Positions 41,927 to 49,697 of a DNA stretch of 64,000 nt are shown here, one piece after another; position 1 is the stretch's first letter; each line of letters begins with the position of its first letter. The translations under genes were made by a program, and so were the position numbers. Below the pieces are notes generated by a model. It was not told where the DNA came from and made no database searches. It saw nothing but the letters and a program-made list of their open reading frames with translations. Source of the stretch: Homoserinimonas aerilata (lineage in GTDB: Bacteria > Actinomycetota > Actinomycetes > Actinomycetales > Microbacteriaceae); NCBI RefSeq assembly GCF_006716125.1, contig NZ_VFOM01000001.1:434001-498000 (forward strand), in the 5' to 3' direction.

Positions 41927-43798
41927 TCAGGCTCGAGGTTCTGCCAGGGCCATGTGCGGGACCCTAGCGAGCGGCATGCCCCGTTCATCTCGTCTGCGTC
42001 TCGTTCTCGTGAGAGTCGCCGCTCGCTGAATACGCTCGGCTTCGCTGTGAAAGAACGTGGCAATGCGTCGCATATTCGAGCAAACGGCGGCGAACGCGAG
42101 AGTCATGTAGGTAGCGGCATAGCCTCGCCCGCTTCGCTTGTTTACGTTCTCGATGTCTCCGTGGAGGGGTGTCTTCAGCAGTTTGTTCGAGGTCTCAACG
42201 AGGTTTCGCATGCCAAACCAGGCACGCCACTCGTCGCTCTCGTAGGGGAGATGCTGCGCGAACTTGACTGGATGGGATTTCCCGCGGGTGTTCTTTGACT
42301 GTTCCGACTTCGGCTTCCGCCGCGACGTCGTGCCAGATGCGATGCCTTCGGTTTCAGGAAGGACCGGCGGGACTGTGATGCTCGTAACGTTCGGCAGGGC
42401 TTTCGGACGCACCAGCATTTTGTCGAAGGGGGGATAGGAGAAACGCTGAAAGCCGTCCTTGTCTCGCTTGCCCTTTGGGATCATGCGATAGGCGTCGCGG
42501 TTGGCGATGCGATGCCGAAGACTACTTTCGCCATCGCGGGCATCAGCGATCGTCTTCTTCGCTGCTGACACTTCGGTGTCGGTCGGGCCCTTTCTCCCGG
42601 TGGGATGTTGGGACTGATAGACGACTACCTCGGCGTCAGCTACCGCCTCCTCTACTTTGGCGCGTTCTCTCGTTGCGTTGACGAGGTTTTCCGGCATCCA
42701 CTCGACGTACCAACTGCCGTCCACCAGCTGCAGGTCCGCAAAGTGGCTCTGGACGCCGAGATCGTCCACTTGGTAGTCGAACACAGTGTCGACCCCGAGT
42801 CTGATCAGAGGCTCGTGGAATGTTTGGATTCTCTCGTAGTTGTACGCGCGGTCAACGACGAGCACGGGACGGACGAATCCGAGCTTCATGTGCCGGGCCG
42901 TCATCGCAGCCGCGTGACCCACGAGCCTTCCTGGAGCGTGGCATCCGATCTCGGTGAGGAGCGATGGGAAGGCGGAGCTCTCTCCCGGCCTATTCCAGAT
43001 CATGACCGCCGTCTCAAGCTCATACGCTGCCTCGTCAGTGGCGGCACCAATGCCGCCGTGACTTCCTTCCCGCCTGTAGCGACCGGCCAACGGATCCGGA
43101 TTGCTTCGCGATCCTGCTTTGCTCGCGCTGTTTCGCGAACCTCGGATGGGCGCCTTCGTCGCATCGATTGCCGTGTTGCCTTTGTACTTGTCGCGCAAGT
43201 CAGCTGGCAGCATTCGATAGGAGGCATGCACAAGCCCGTTGCAGAAGTCGTCGAGTCGTTCCTGGTTCCGAGTCTGTAGCGCTTTTGCATCCGGCGCTTC
43301 CATCGATTGAAGCAGCTTGTCGAACTGGTCGGCGTTCATGATTTTGCGCAGCGGGGTCGGTGTCGGATCCATGAGCGCGATGAGCCGATATGTGGTGTCG
43401 GAGACTCGCTTGTACCAGTGTTGGGTGTCGCCCAGGGTGGTGCGAATGCCGAGTGCGGCGAAGTGCTCCGTTGAGAAGCGGTACGCCAGGGTGCGAGCCA
43501 ACTCCATGTAGCTGACGCCGACCCCCATCTGTGCGTTCATTAGGTACAGCACGACGAGGGCGCGGAGGGGGATGATCGCCTTCTTGCCAGCGTTGCTCTT
43601 TCGCCTGTCTGAATCCCACTTGCTGAGCATCTCTGGGATGCCAGACGTGTCGGCAACTCGGGTCGCGGTGTTCAGGTGCGCTTTCGGCACGGGGTGCATC
43701 GCGATGCCCGCGTCGTATTCCCGGGAGCCCACCCCGAACGTGGACACCATACGCTCCTCGAGGTGGTCGACAGCCTTCGAGTCGGTGATCCTCGTCAT
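41927..43798 (-). CDS. DDE transposase-like protein (second gene of a recombinase-like pair)
   Basis: Protein of 623 residues that I cannot place in a named IS family. An RNase-H-type core is likely. The candidates are Asp212 in GNTAIDATKAPIRG, Asp316 in PVLVVDRAYNYER, and Glu535 in WFGMRNLVETSNKLLK, a YREK-like signature. A variable insertion holding coiled-coil sequence (ERAKVEEAVADAEVVVY) lies before the last motif. The N-terminus resembles transposase DNA-binding helices, and the C-terminus is Arg-rich (TLTRTRRRRDERG). Its ATG overlaps the stop of the upstream gene, so the two products are made together. No flanking inverted repeats were found by eye. Confidence 0.7.
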   Translation of the reverse strand: MTRITDSKAVDHLEERMVSTFGVGSREYDAGIAMHPVPKAHLNTATRVADTSGIPEMLSKWDSDRRKSNAGKKAIIPLRALVVLYLMNAQMGVGVSYMELARTLAYRFSTEHFAALGIRTTLGDTQHWYKRVSDTTYRLIALMDPTPTPLRKIMNADQFDKLLQSMEAPDAKALQTRNQERLDDFCNGLVHASYRMLPADLRDKYKGNTAIDATKAPIRGSRNSASKAGSRSNPDPLAGRYRREGSHGGIGAATDEAAYELETAVMIWNRPGESSAFPSLLTEIGCHAPGRLVGHAAAMTARHMKLGFVRPVLVVDRAYNYERIQTFHEPLIRLGVDTVFDYQVDDLGVQSHFADLQLVDGSWYVEWMPENLVNATRERAKVEEAVADAEVVVYQSQHPTGRKGPTDTEVSAAKKTIADARDGESSLRHRIANRDAYRMIPKGKRDKDGFQRFSYPPFDKMLVRPKALPNVTSITVPPVLPETEGIASGTTSRRKPKSEQSKNTRGKSHPVKFAQHLPYESDEWRAWFGMRNLVETSNKLLKTPLHGDIENVNKRSGRGYAATYMTLAFAAVCSNMRRIATFFHSEAERIQRAATLTRTRRRRDERGMPLARVPHMALAEPRA

Positions 43799-44832
43799 GA
43801 CCTTTCACCTCCACGAAGCTGGCTCCGGGCATCCTGGACGCTCGGCAGCGTGAGGTAGGGGAGGTAGTTGTGCAGGTTGTTGAACTGCTTGAATCCGGAC
43901 GCCTTGAACACCACCGAGATGTGCACCCTCTCGTCGAGGAGTTGCACCAGCCAAGTTCCCCGCAGCCGCGACGCCTTCGGGGCCGTTCCGTCGCTTCGGC
44001 TAGTGAAGTCCGAGACCAGGTTCTTCGGCTCCCGAGTCGTGCGCTCGGGACCCCACATCGGCTTCCCCGGCTCACAGCCAGAGACGGCTTCGAGAAACAT
44101 CTCCTCCCATTCAGCACGGACCGCGACCTCCCGGGGGCATCGTCCCCGGATGGCGACGGTGACGCCAGACTCGCTGGCTGTGACATCCTCCGGGAACAGT
44201 TCCCCGAGCTCGCCAGGCCAGAGGCCAGCACCCGCTGCGCCAGCGAGGAGGAGTTTCGCCTTCCGTGTCCGCTCCACCGTCCGCTGGCCGTTCGCCCAGC
44301 TGCGAAAGCCATTGGCTTCCTCGGCTGTGTACGGATCCTTTATCGTCCTGCGCCTGATCGGCTGCATCGGCTCTGGATTATCCGCCGGCGCAACCCGGTC
44401 GGCAAGCGCCACCAACACAGAGCGATAGCTCGCTCTAGAACCTTCCTCGAGTGTCAGCGATTCGCAGTAGTTGTCGATGACGCGCCTGTTGAAGACAGCA
44501 CCCGGCTCCTGCGGCAGGCCCTGAAGGTTGACGGCCCACTGCACGAAATGCGCAGCGATCTTGAGAGCTCGATTAGTGTCGAGCGTCGTACCCTCGGACG
44601 CCGCGCCCACGGCGTCCAGCACGAACACACGGATCGCCGCCCAGTCACTGGCTGGGATTCTCGGCGAGTACCGCATCAGCGGAGCGACCACCTCCTTCGG
44701 AAGTCTGCGGATGTGACGTCCGTCGAGTATCGCCGCGACAGGGATGATAAGGGAAATGTCAACTATCAGGTTCGGGTTGTCGCCCTCTGATGCGATCGGG
44801 CGGGGGGAATGGGAAAGCTTTCTTGTTGTCAT
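43795..44832 (-). CDS. degenerate tyrosine-recombinase-fold protein
   Basis: Protein of 345 residues from ATG 44832, with GAGGGGGC just upstream. A SAM-like core-binding region (RVIDNYCESLTLEEGSRASYRSVL) precedes a C-terminal domain aligning with phage integrases, from KAKLLLAGAAGAGLWPGELGEL to FNNLHNYLPYL. The box I arginine is replaced by Trp205. SRLRGTW (288-294) corresponds to HxLRHT, GFKQ (313-316) replaces the LGH motif, and Tyr323 could be the nucleophile. With box I Arg and two His lost, normal strand exchange is unlikely; it may bind DNA as a partner of the DDE protein. The family call is moderate. Confidence 0.65.
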   Translation of the reverse strand: MTTRKLSHSPRPIASEGDNPNLIVDISLIIPVAAILDGRHIRRLPKEVVAPLMRYSPRIPASDWAAIRVFVLDAVGAASEGTTLDTNRALKIAAHFVQWAVNLQGLPQEPGAVFNRRVIDNYCESLTLEEGSRASYRSVLVALADRVAPADNPEPMQPIRRRTIKDPYTAEEANGFRSWANGQRTVERTRKAKLLLAGAAGAGLWPGELGELFPEDVTASESGVTVAIRGRCPREVAVRAEWEEMFLEAVSGCEPGKPMWGPERTTREPKNLVSDFTSRSDGTAPKASRLRGTWLVQLLDERVHISVVFKASGFKQFNNLHNYLPYLTLPSVQDARSQLRGGERS

Positions 44833-44908
44833 GCCCCCTCTCTGTGCGGGCACGAAAAACGAGCCGGTCGTCCTTTCACTGTGCAATTAGCAATAGGATG
44901 CCCAGAGT

Positions 44909-44934
44909 AGCTAAATCTTGCCATACCTTTAGCT
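44909..44934. promoter_or_regulatory. inverted repeat in the divergent promoter region
   Basis: AGCTAAA (44909-44915) and TTTAGCT (44928-44934) are perfect inverted 7-mers separated by 12 bases, in the AT-rich gap between the recombinase-like pair and the divergent HTH gene. TATAAG at 44945-44950 is a good -10 candidate for the HTH gene. The repeat is placed to act as an operator for both directions, plausibly bound by the small HTH protein. Confidence 0.5.
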
Positions 44935-44971
44935 GTACCGCCTCTATAAGGTTAGAAAGTAGGCCGAGACT

Positions 44972-45376
44972 ATGGACCCAGTAGGCGATCTCCGCGCGTT
45001 CAAGTTCAAACCCCGGGACGTTGTGCAGTCACCGAAACAGTTCGGGAAGTCTGGGTTGACCCTCAAGCCGCGCGACGGGGTCGAGCGGGACGATCCAAGA
45101 TTTGGGGCAGCACAGCTCCAACATCTGATCGCCAACGCCGTCAGGGAGTCAATGCTTGCCGAGGGACACTCGCTCCGAAGCTATGTGAACCTTCTCGACG
45201 GTGTGCCCGGAATGACCTACGAGCGACTGGTTCGCATTCAACGCGGCGACACGCTCATGCAGTTCGCCGATCTGGTGGCGTGGGCAAGGCGATTCGAAGC
45301 GGTCCGTTCTCTTCTGACTGACTCGAGCACCTGGCCTGACGGTGTAGCCATCGATGAGCCCGAAGTCTCGGGTTGA
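44972..45376 (+). CDS. small helix-turn-helix protein (XRE-like)
   Basis: Protein of 134 residues. The first 40 residues are basic and unstructured. Residues 48-115 form helices with SLRSYVNLLDG and TYERLVRIQRGDTLMQFADLVAWARRF, a compact XRE-like HTH. The segment from AAQLQHLIANAVRE to RIQRGDTLMQF aligns with the minus-strand protein at 47837-48307 (AAAIQHEVALAINR to AILRGDLGMYL), so the two are paralogues. It is divergent from the recombinase-like gene, with an inverted repeat between, which suggests a controlling repressor. Confidence 0.65.
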   Translation: MDPVGDLRAFKFKPRDVVQSPKQFGKSGLTLKPRDGVERDDPRFGAAQLQHLIANAVRESMLAEGHSLRSYVNLLDGVPGMTYERLVRIQRGDTLMQFADLVAWARRFEAVRSLLTDSSTWPDGVAIDEPEVSG

Positions 45377-45525
45377 ACACAGCGTCTAGTGCATTTGGGG
45401 ACCCCAAGACGGGCAATTGCCGAAACCTGTTAAGCAGCCAGGCCCTGCGGCATCCTCGCTGGATGTCTGCTCTCGCATATCGACAACACATATCTGGCTA
45501 ACAAGCATCCGTGCGGAGTCCGTGG

Positions 45526-45602
45526 GCGCCGTCGGACTTCATGGTCCAGTAGCCGAATTGACCGACTCAGCATGCCTCAATGTGCGCAGTCGACGTGTGG
45601 CG
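45526..45602. repeat. duplicated 3' segment of the phosphoesterase-like gene (second copy at 45906-45982)
   Basis: About 76 bases here repeat 45906-45982, with shared blocks GCCGTCGGACTTCAT, GTCCAGTAGCCG and GCGCAGTCGACGTGTGG. The original lies in the 3' end of the phosphoesterase-like gene. This copy has a one-base deletion and an in-frame stop and forms the end of the hicB-like gene. The rest of 45377-45525 shows no gene. Confidence 0.85.
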
Positions 45603-45831
45603 AGATTGGAGGCTGGGCTGACGGTGCGACCTCGCCGTCGTCCAGCATGTCACGGAGGGCGGACGCCACCAAGGACTGAATCCCGGAGAGCGCCTGGCAT
45701 TCTTGGTTGGCAGCCCACGCCAGCGATGGGAACTCGGTGACCGTTCCGATGAATGTCTCGTCGACAGCGGACCAGTGCACTCGATAGCTGTAGTAGGCGG
45801 CGCTCGGTGGGGGATCCTCTGCGTTAGGCAT
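45577..45831 (-). CDS. HicB-like antitoxin-family protein with altered tail
   Basis: Protein of 84 residues. Residues 13-70 (YYSYRVHWSAVDETFIGTVTEF, SLAWAANQECQALSGIQSLV, LRDMLDDGE) follow the HicB fold: a strand-rich RNase-H-like core with the ..EFP.. and ..DGE.. landmarks. The usual C-terminal DNA-binding part is missing. Instead the last codons (HVDCAH) come from the duplicated segment at 45526-45602. No HicA toxin gene is adjacent. It overlaps the upstream gene by 8 bases as third gene of an operon. It may be an orphan or truncated antitoxin. Confidence 0.6.
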   Translation of the reverse strand: MPNAEDPPPSAAYYSYRVHWSAVDETFIGTVTEFPSLAWAANQECQALSGIQSLVASALRDMLDDGEVAPSAQPPISPHVDCAH

Positions 45832-46852
45832 CGAAGGCTGCCACTCGCTTGATCCAGCGAATCTCGGTCGACACTGCCCAGAAGAAGTCCGTCGGGTCGT
45901 TGTAGCCGCCGTCGGACTTCATTGTCCAGTAGCCGGATTGCCCGACTCGGCATGCTTCGATGGTGCGCAGTCGACGTGTGGTGTCATTGATGGTGAGCGA
46001 GGCCATCGTTCCCGGCTGTCTCGCGACGGTGCGCCGGTCGAGGTCGAAGAAGTAGTGGCTGCTCCAGGTTCGTACGACCCAGAGTCCGGCCTCTCCTCCG
46101 GTGAGCTCTGTCACCGTGTCGTCGTCGCGTGGGAAAAGCGTGAGCGCACTGGTGCGCGAGAACAGGATGCCCTGGCTCAATTCCATCGGGTCGTCCTGAG
46201 CAAGAAGGATCACTTTGGTGTCGGAGGCGTCTGGCCCCTCGCCAGTACTGACCGTCTCCTCGACAGTGACGTCGTCGTGAGTACCCAGGTAGAGCTTTGG
46301 GTGGATTCGAGCGATCGGATCGGTCGGTTCCGTGGCATTCTCGCTGAGTGGGCCGCTGCGGCCCGTGGACTGGGCGTCCAGCGGTGGCCGCGCTGGAGGC
46401 AGGAGCGGGTTGTAGCCGGCAGGACCGATGAGGATATCGGTGCCAGCCTCTGGGACTGGACCGGGGGAGTGGGCCTCATCAAGAGTGGCCAAGGTCGCAT
46501 GGAAGCGAAGCGTGGCGCGGAATCCGCGGGGAAGTTGGGCGATGTTGGTGCGCAGCCAGCACAACCCGTCCTCCGCGAGGTGCCCGTGCTCGATGGCGGC
46601 TGTGGTGGCATCACGGATGAACAGTGTTTGCTCGCGGGCACGCAGCCGCTCGTTGATCCGATCTAGAGTGGCCTCCCACGTGCGGTCTGCTGCGGAGAGT
46701 CCCAGGCGGCCGAGGATGACGAGTGCTTCGACTCCGCGCTTCCACATCGTCTCCGAGACGATTTCCAGGTGATCGAGGTCGCCGTTGATATCGCTGAGGA
46801 TGCCGATATAGACCTCGTTCTCGAGGCTCGTGGGTGGGGTTGTCGCAGTCAT
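45824..46852 (-). CDS. metallophosphoesterase-fold protein lacking metal ligands
   Basis: Protein of 342 residues (ATG 46852, ATGA overlap with the gene before). The first 135 residues follow the calcineurin-like phosphoesterase plan, but key positions differ: GDxHG reads SDINGD (20-25), GDFG reads GRLG (48-51), and GNHE reads RDAT (80-83). DGLCWLRTNIAQLPRGFR keeps the family's later framework. An extra 200-residue region of unknown fold follows, with LWVVRTWSSHYFFDLDRR and RRLRTIEACRVGQSGYW. Without the ligands it is probably a non-catalytic binding protein. Fold assignment is by motif comparison only. Confidence 0.65.
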   Translation of the reverse strand: MTATTPPTSLENEVYIGILSDINGDLDHLEIVSETMWKRGVEALVILGRLGLSAADRTWEATLDRINERLRAREQTLFIRDATTAAIEHGHLAEDGLCWLRTNIAQLPRGFRATLRFHATLATLDEAHSPGPVPEAGTDILIGPAGYNPLLPPARPPLDAQSTGRSGPLSENATEPTDPIARIHPKLYLGTHDDVTVEETVSTGEGPDASDTKVILLAQDDPMELSQGILFSRTSALTLFPRDDDTVTELTGGEAGLWVVRTWSSHYFFDLDRRTVARQPGTMASLTINDTTRRLRTIEACRVGQSGYWTMKSDGGYNDPTDFFWAVSTEIRWIKRVAAFDA

Positions 46853-47163
46853 GGTAGGTCCTTCCCGAGGTTGAGGTGTGTCGGAGTGAGCGGCTCGATG
46901 CTGGTGACGGTGGTAGAGGAGCGGCGGGTCAGAAGGACGCCAGGGATGCCGAGATTGATGTCCAGGATCATGGGCTCGCCGACGTGGCATCGCAGGACCC
47001 TCACCAGCTGGACTGGCGAGGTGTCGTTGCGCATGCGCCGTATCGCGTCATCGAGGGCGTCGGGTGTCCGGTTCAGGAGCATCCGGGTGAAGTCGATGCG
47101 GTAGCTGGCCGACTCGGTAACCACGAGGTAGAGGCCGGTGCTGCGTCCATCGAGGGAATCCAT
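46849..47163 (-). CDS. hypothetical protein, first gene of a three-gene operon
   Basis: Protein of 104 residues, not recognised. It has two strand-helix units (GLYLVVTESASYRIDFTRML, TPDALDDAIRRMRND) and a beta-rich end (LVRVLRCHVGEPMILDINLG, VLLTRRSSTTVTSIEPL). No membrane segment or signal peptide is present. Its stop overlaps the start of the phosphoesterase-like gene, so it probably works with that protein. The divergent region upstream holds a palindrome. Confidence 0.65.
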   Translation of the reverse strand: MDSLDGRSTGLYLVVTESASYRIDFTRMLLNRTPDALDDAIRRMRNDTSPVQLVRVLRCHVGEPMILDINLGIPGVLLTRRSSTTVTSIEPLTPTHLNLGKDLP

Positions 47164-47224
47164 GCGCTGATCTTCGCGCGGTACGCAAGCGGCCGAAATT
47201 ACAAGAAATCTGTATGTGCCACTG

Positions 47225-47238
47225 GATGCGAACGCATC
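47225..47238. promoter_or_regulatory. palindrome in the divergent intergenic region
   Basis: GATGCG-AA-CGCATC is a perfect inverted repeat of 6-base arms with a 2-base centre. It lies between the three-gene operon (starting at 47163, minus) and the gene starting at 47326 (plus). This position suits an operator acting on both. No binding protein can be assigned, though the HTH protein at 47837-48307 is a candidate. Confidence 0.4.
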
Positions 47239-47325
47239 TAACTGGACCGCGCGGGCTGCAACGATGGACTGCGGTCGCCGGTTGCGGAGTGCGTCGGATT
47301 CTGTCCGCCCAACGAGGAGGCAGCG

Positions 47326-47802
47326 ATGTCAGGATCCGAGCGGATCGGCACGTGGTCGGACTGGACTGAACTACTCGCCGCCATTGACGCCTACGGGGGC
47401 AGCGGGTCCGAGGTCAGGCGCCGAGCTGACGCCGACGGGGTCTCTCTCGAAGTTGTTGGCGAGGGGCTGTCCCGTGCGGCCGAGCTTCGCAATCGTCTCG
47501 CAGACTCAGTGTTGCCGGACTTCACCAGTTGGGAGGCCACGCCGCCGGGGCTGCTCGACCTGCGAGTGTTCGATCAGGATCTCTGGTGGGTCGATGTGGT
47601 GCGCCGACCGCACAGGGTTGCTGACATGAGCGGCGAGTATCTGGCGAACGTCATTGACTCTCTCCGGCGCGGGAAGGTCGACTTCTGTCAGGCCTACCAC
47701 TGTCAATACAGAGGCGTTGCCGTGCCCGTCGATGCCCACAAATGGTTGGAGTCCACTGCTCTGATGCGCGGTCTCCTGGCCGAACTGCGAAAGCGGCACT
47801 AA
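47326..47802 (+). CDS. hypothetical protein
   Basis: Protein of 158 residues, not recognised. GAGGAGG lies just before the ATG, a strong ribosome site. The first 70 residues are helical (WTELLAAIDAYGGSGSEVRRRADADG, VGEGLSRAAELRNRLADSV). The rest mixes strands and helices (LLDLRVFDQDLWWVDVVRR, EYLANVIDSLRRGKVDFCQAYHC) and is rich in Trp. It is soluble and divergent from the phosphoesterase-like operon. Confidence 0.65.
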   Translation: MSGSERIGTWSDWTELLAAIDAYGGSGSEVRRRADADGVSLEVVGEGLSRAAELRNRLADSVLPDFTSWEATPPGLLDLRVFDQDLWWVDVVRRPHRVADMSGEYLANVIDSLRRGKVDFCQAYHCQYRGVAVPVDAHKWLESTALMRGLLAELRKRH

Positions 47803-47836
47803 GACAATGGCCCGGCTGCCGCGCGAGTGGCCGTAC

Positions 47837-48307
47837 CTAGTCTTCGTCCGCAGTCAAAGTGATGTAGCGATACCCGTCCAGAGGTGCGACCGGTTGGATC
47901 TTGCTCGAGTAGGTTCTCGCAAGCTGGGCGCGCCGGAATCTCACCCGCAGCACGGTCTCGAGCCCTGGGAGACATCGCTTGGCTATCTCGAACTCGTGCA
48001 GATACATCCCAAGATCACCACGCAGAATCGCCCCGATCCGGCGCTCATCGAGCCCGACCAGCCTTCCGTACGCCGCGTGTGTGATGTGGTCGATTGTCAA
48101 GATCCTGTTGATCGCGAGGGCAACCTCATGTTGAATCGCGGCCGCCTGGGCCTCACCGGCAAACTCTGCCATCCACGCCCGAGCGTTCTCGGGCATCGTC
48201 GTATCCGGATCAGGAAATGGCGCCTCGATGAAGGCCGCGTTCTCGGACTTGCCGAACTCGGCCGGCCGGTCACAGAACGACCTCGGCTTGCCATGCACCG
48301 GTGTCAT
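47837..48307 (-). CDS. helix-turn-helix protein (XRE-like), paralogue of the 44972 gene
   Basis: Protein of 156 residues. The middle (residues 50-110) is helical: AAAIQHEVALAINRILTIDH, then AAYGRLVGLDERRIGAILRGDLGMYLHEFEIAKR, an XRE-like HTH with an RGD-containing turn. It aligns with the 134-residue protein encoded at 44972-45376. The end is strand-rich and acidic (YRYITLTADED). Its 3' end faces the gene at 47326, about 35 bases away. Likely DNA-binding regulator of island genes. Confidence 0.6.
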   Translation of the reverse strand: MTPVHGKPRSFCDRPAEFGKSENAAFIEAPFPDPDTTMPENARAWMAEFAGEAQAAAIQHEVALAINRILTIDHITHAAYGRLVGLDERRIGAILRGDLGMYLHEFEIAKRCLPGLETVLRVRFRRAQLARTYSSKIQPVAPLDGYRYITLTADED

Positions 48308-48453
48308 GTGGGGAGGCTACGCCTCGCAAGGCGCTGCGTACAGGAATCGTGTAGTTGACCCTTCACTTCTGATGCGTTCCGACGGCAACGAGCAGTGGTA
48401 CGTGTAGGTGAAGTACGCACGCGATGCGATCGACATAGAGAAGGGGAGACGCG

Positions 48454-48666
48454 ATGACAACGAGCCCAAGCACTCCGAAGACTCCGTCCGAACGAGCCCA
48501 AAGACTGTCCGAGATCCGAGCCAAGGCTCGCGAGGAGATCGCCGGGCCTGTGCTCAGCCCTGAGGAAGTTCGCGGCATGGTTCGTGGCAATGCTTGTACC
48601 AGCACCGATGTCGATCGACAGGTGCCCACTACCTCGGAGCGACCTCGTGGCCGACGAGCCCAATAG
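48454..48666 (+). CDS. small charged hypothetical protein
   Basis: Possible protein of 70 residues, Pro/Ser/Thr-rich at the start and with one charged helix (SERAQRLSEIRAKAREEIAG). AAGGGGAG sits seven bases before the ATG, a good ribosome site. No family is recognised. The size and single helix would suit an antitoxin or a small regulatory protein, but this is speculative. Confidence 0.45.
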   Translation: MTTSPSTPKTPSERAQRLSEIRAKAREEIAGPVLSPEEVRGMVRGNACTSTDVDRQVPTTSERPRGRRAQ

Positions 48667-48823
48667 CTGAACTCCGTGCTTCTGGACTGGTTTCCCTCCG
48701 TGCCGAATGACTCGACGAGTCGATCACCGGAAAGGTCCGCGTGGCCCTGACGCAGAGCGATGCTTTTTACTAGGCATACACGCCTGTACGACAGACGTAT
48801 GCGTCCGCGGAGTATCGAATGCG

Positions 48824-49429
48824 TTAGACCGCAACCGTCTCTTCGTACCCGTCGTCCAGTCCGAGATCGAAGCGCATCATCCCAACCAGCTCGCTGGCGA
48901 GAGGCAGATCGTCATCAAATTGGGGGCTGAGTTCCCCCGACCACGCGTCGTTCATCCGACTCTGATAGTTCCAGAAAAGACGCTCAGCCCTGTCAGCAAC
49001 CTCCGCATCACCGATGAGCTTGAGTGCCCCGAGGCACGTCCGCCATCGCTCCCAGAGGTCGTCTCGCATACGCTCCAGAGCGGCCAACTCATCCCGCTTG
49101 GGGTGTGACGACGGAATATCGGCAACCATCAGAAAAAACTTGCCGCCGGCGTCGGCCTCCACACCCGCCGGAGGATCGAACTCGCAATGGATAAGTCCAA
49201 TGTCGGGTGCGAGCAGTCGCCACTGGTCCATACAGTCAATGTATTCTGCGTAGACGCGACGCTTTTCAGCTCGGTCGGACTCTCGCGCTGAGTGCTCCAG
49301 CTCGAGTTGCTTCGTCTTACGCGCTCCGGAGTTGGCCAGAACGGTGCCGAGCATCGCCAAACCTCCAGAGACCAGGACTCCCAGCAGCGTTCCGCCCACA
49401 GCGAGAACTGCTCCGTCGAGTTCGCCCAT
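48824..49429 (-). CDS. hypothetical protein with one membrane helix
   Basis: Protein of 201 residues (ATG 49429). One N-terminal membrane segment (GAVLAVGGTLLGVLVSGGLAMLGTVLA) is followed by a charged helix that may form a coiled coil (TKQLELEHSARESDRAEKRRVYAEYIDCM). The C-terminal part is soluble and helical (LAALERMRDDLWERWRTCLG) with an acidic tail. No family is recognised. The frame is open upstream, but that stretch has poor codon use. It is divergent from the YobI-like NTPase gene. Confidence 0.65.
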   Translation of the reverse strand: MGELDGAVLAVGGTLLGVLVSGGLAMLGTVLANSGARKTKQLELEHSARESDRAEKRRVYAEYIDCMDQWRLLAPDIGLIHCEFDPPAGVEADAGGKFFLMVADIPSSHPKRDELAALERMRDDLWERWRTCLGALKLIGDAEVADRAERLFWNYQSRMNDAWSGELSPQFDDDLPLASELVGMMRFDLGLDDGYEETVAV

Positions 49430-49697
49430 TCCGTCGGCTTTCGATCTAGTTCGGTCGGTGCAGATAGATGAATCTGGTGCGAGCCTATAGGTCTGCAGAC
49501 GCGCCTGAGGCCACACTCCGCTGGGGCGTGTGGCCTGAACGTCCCCCGACGAGAGAGATCGCGCATCACCATGAGGTGAGTAAATCCGAGACGCCAGCCG
49601 GAGCTGCGAAGGGGCGTGGGCTCGTGCCAGACCGCTAGGGTTCCTCTCACGGACGCTATTAGCGAGCGACAGCGTCACACCGAGAGAGCGAGACCCT

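Noticed and set aside
45377..45823. hicA toxin gene as partner of the hicB-like gene
   Set aside because: No short basic double-stranded-RNA-binding-type frame is present on either side.
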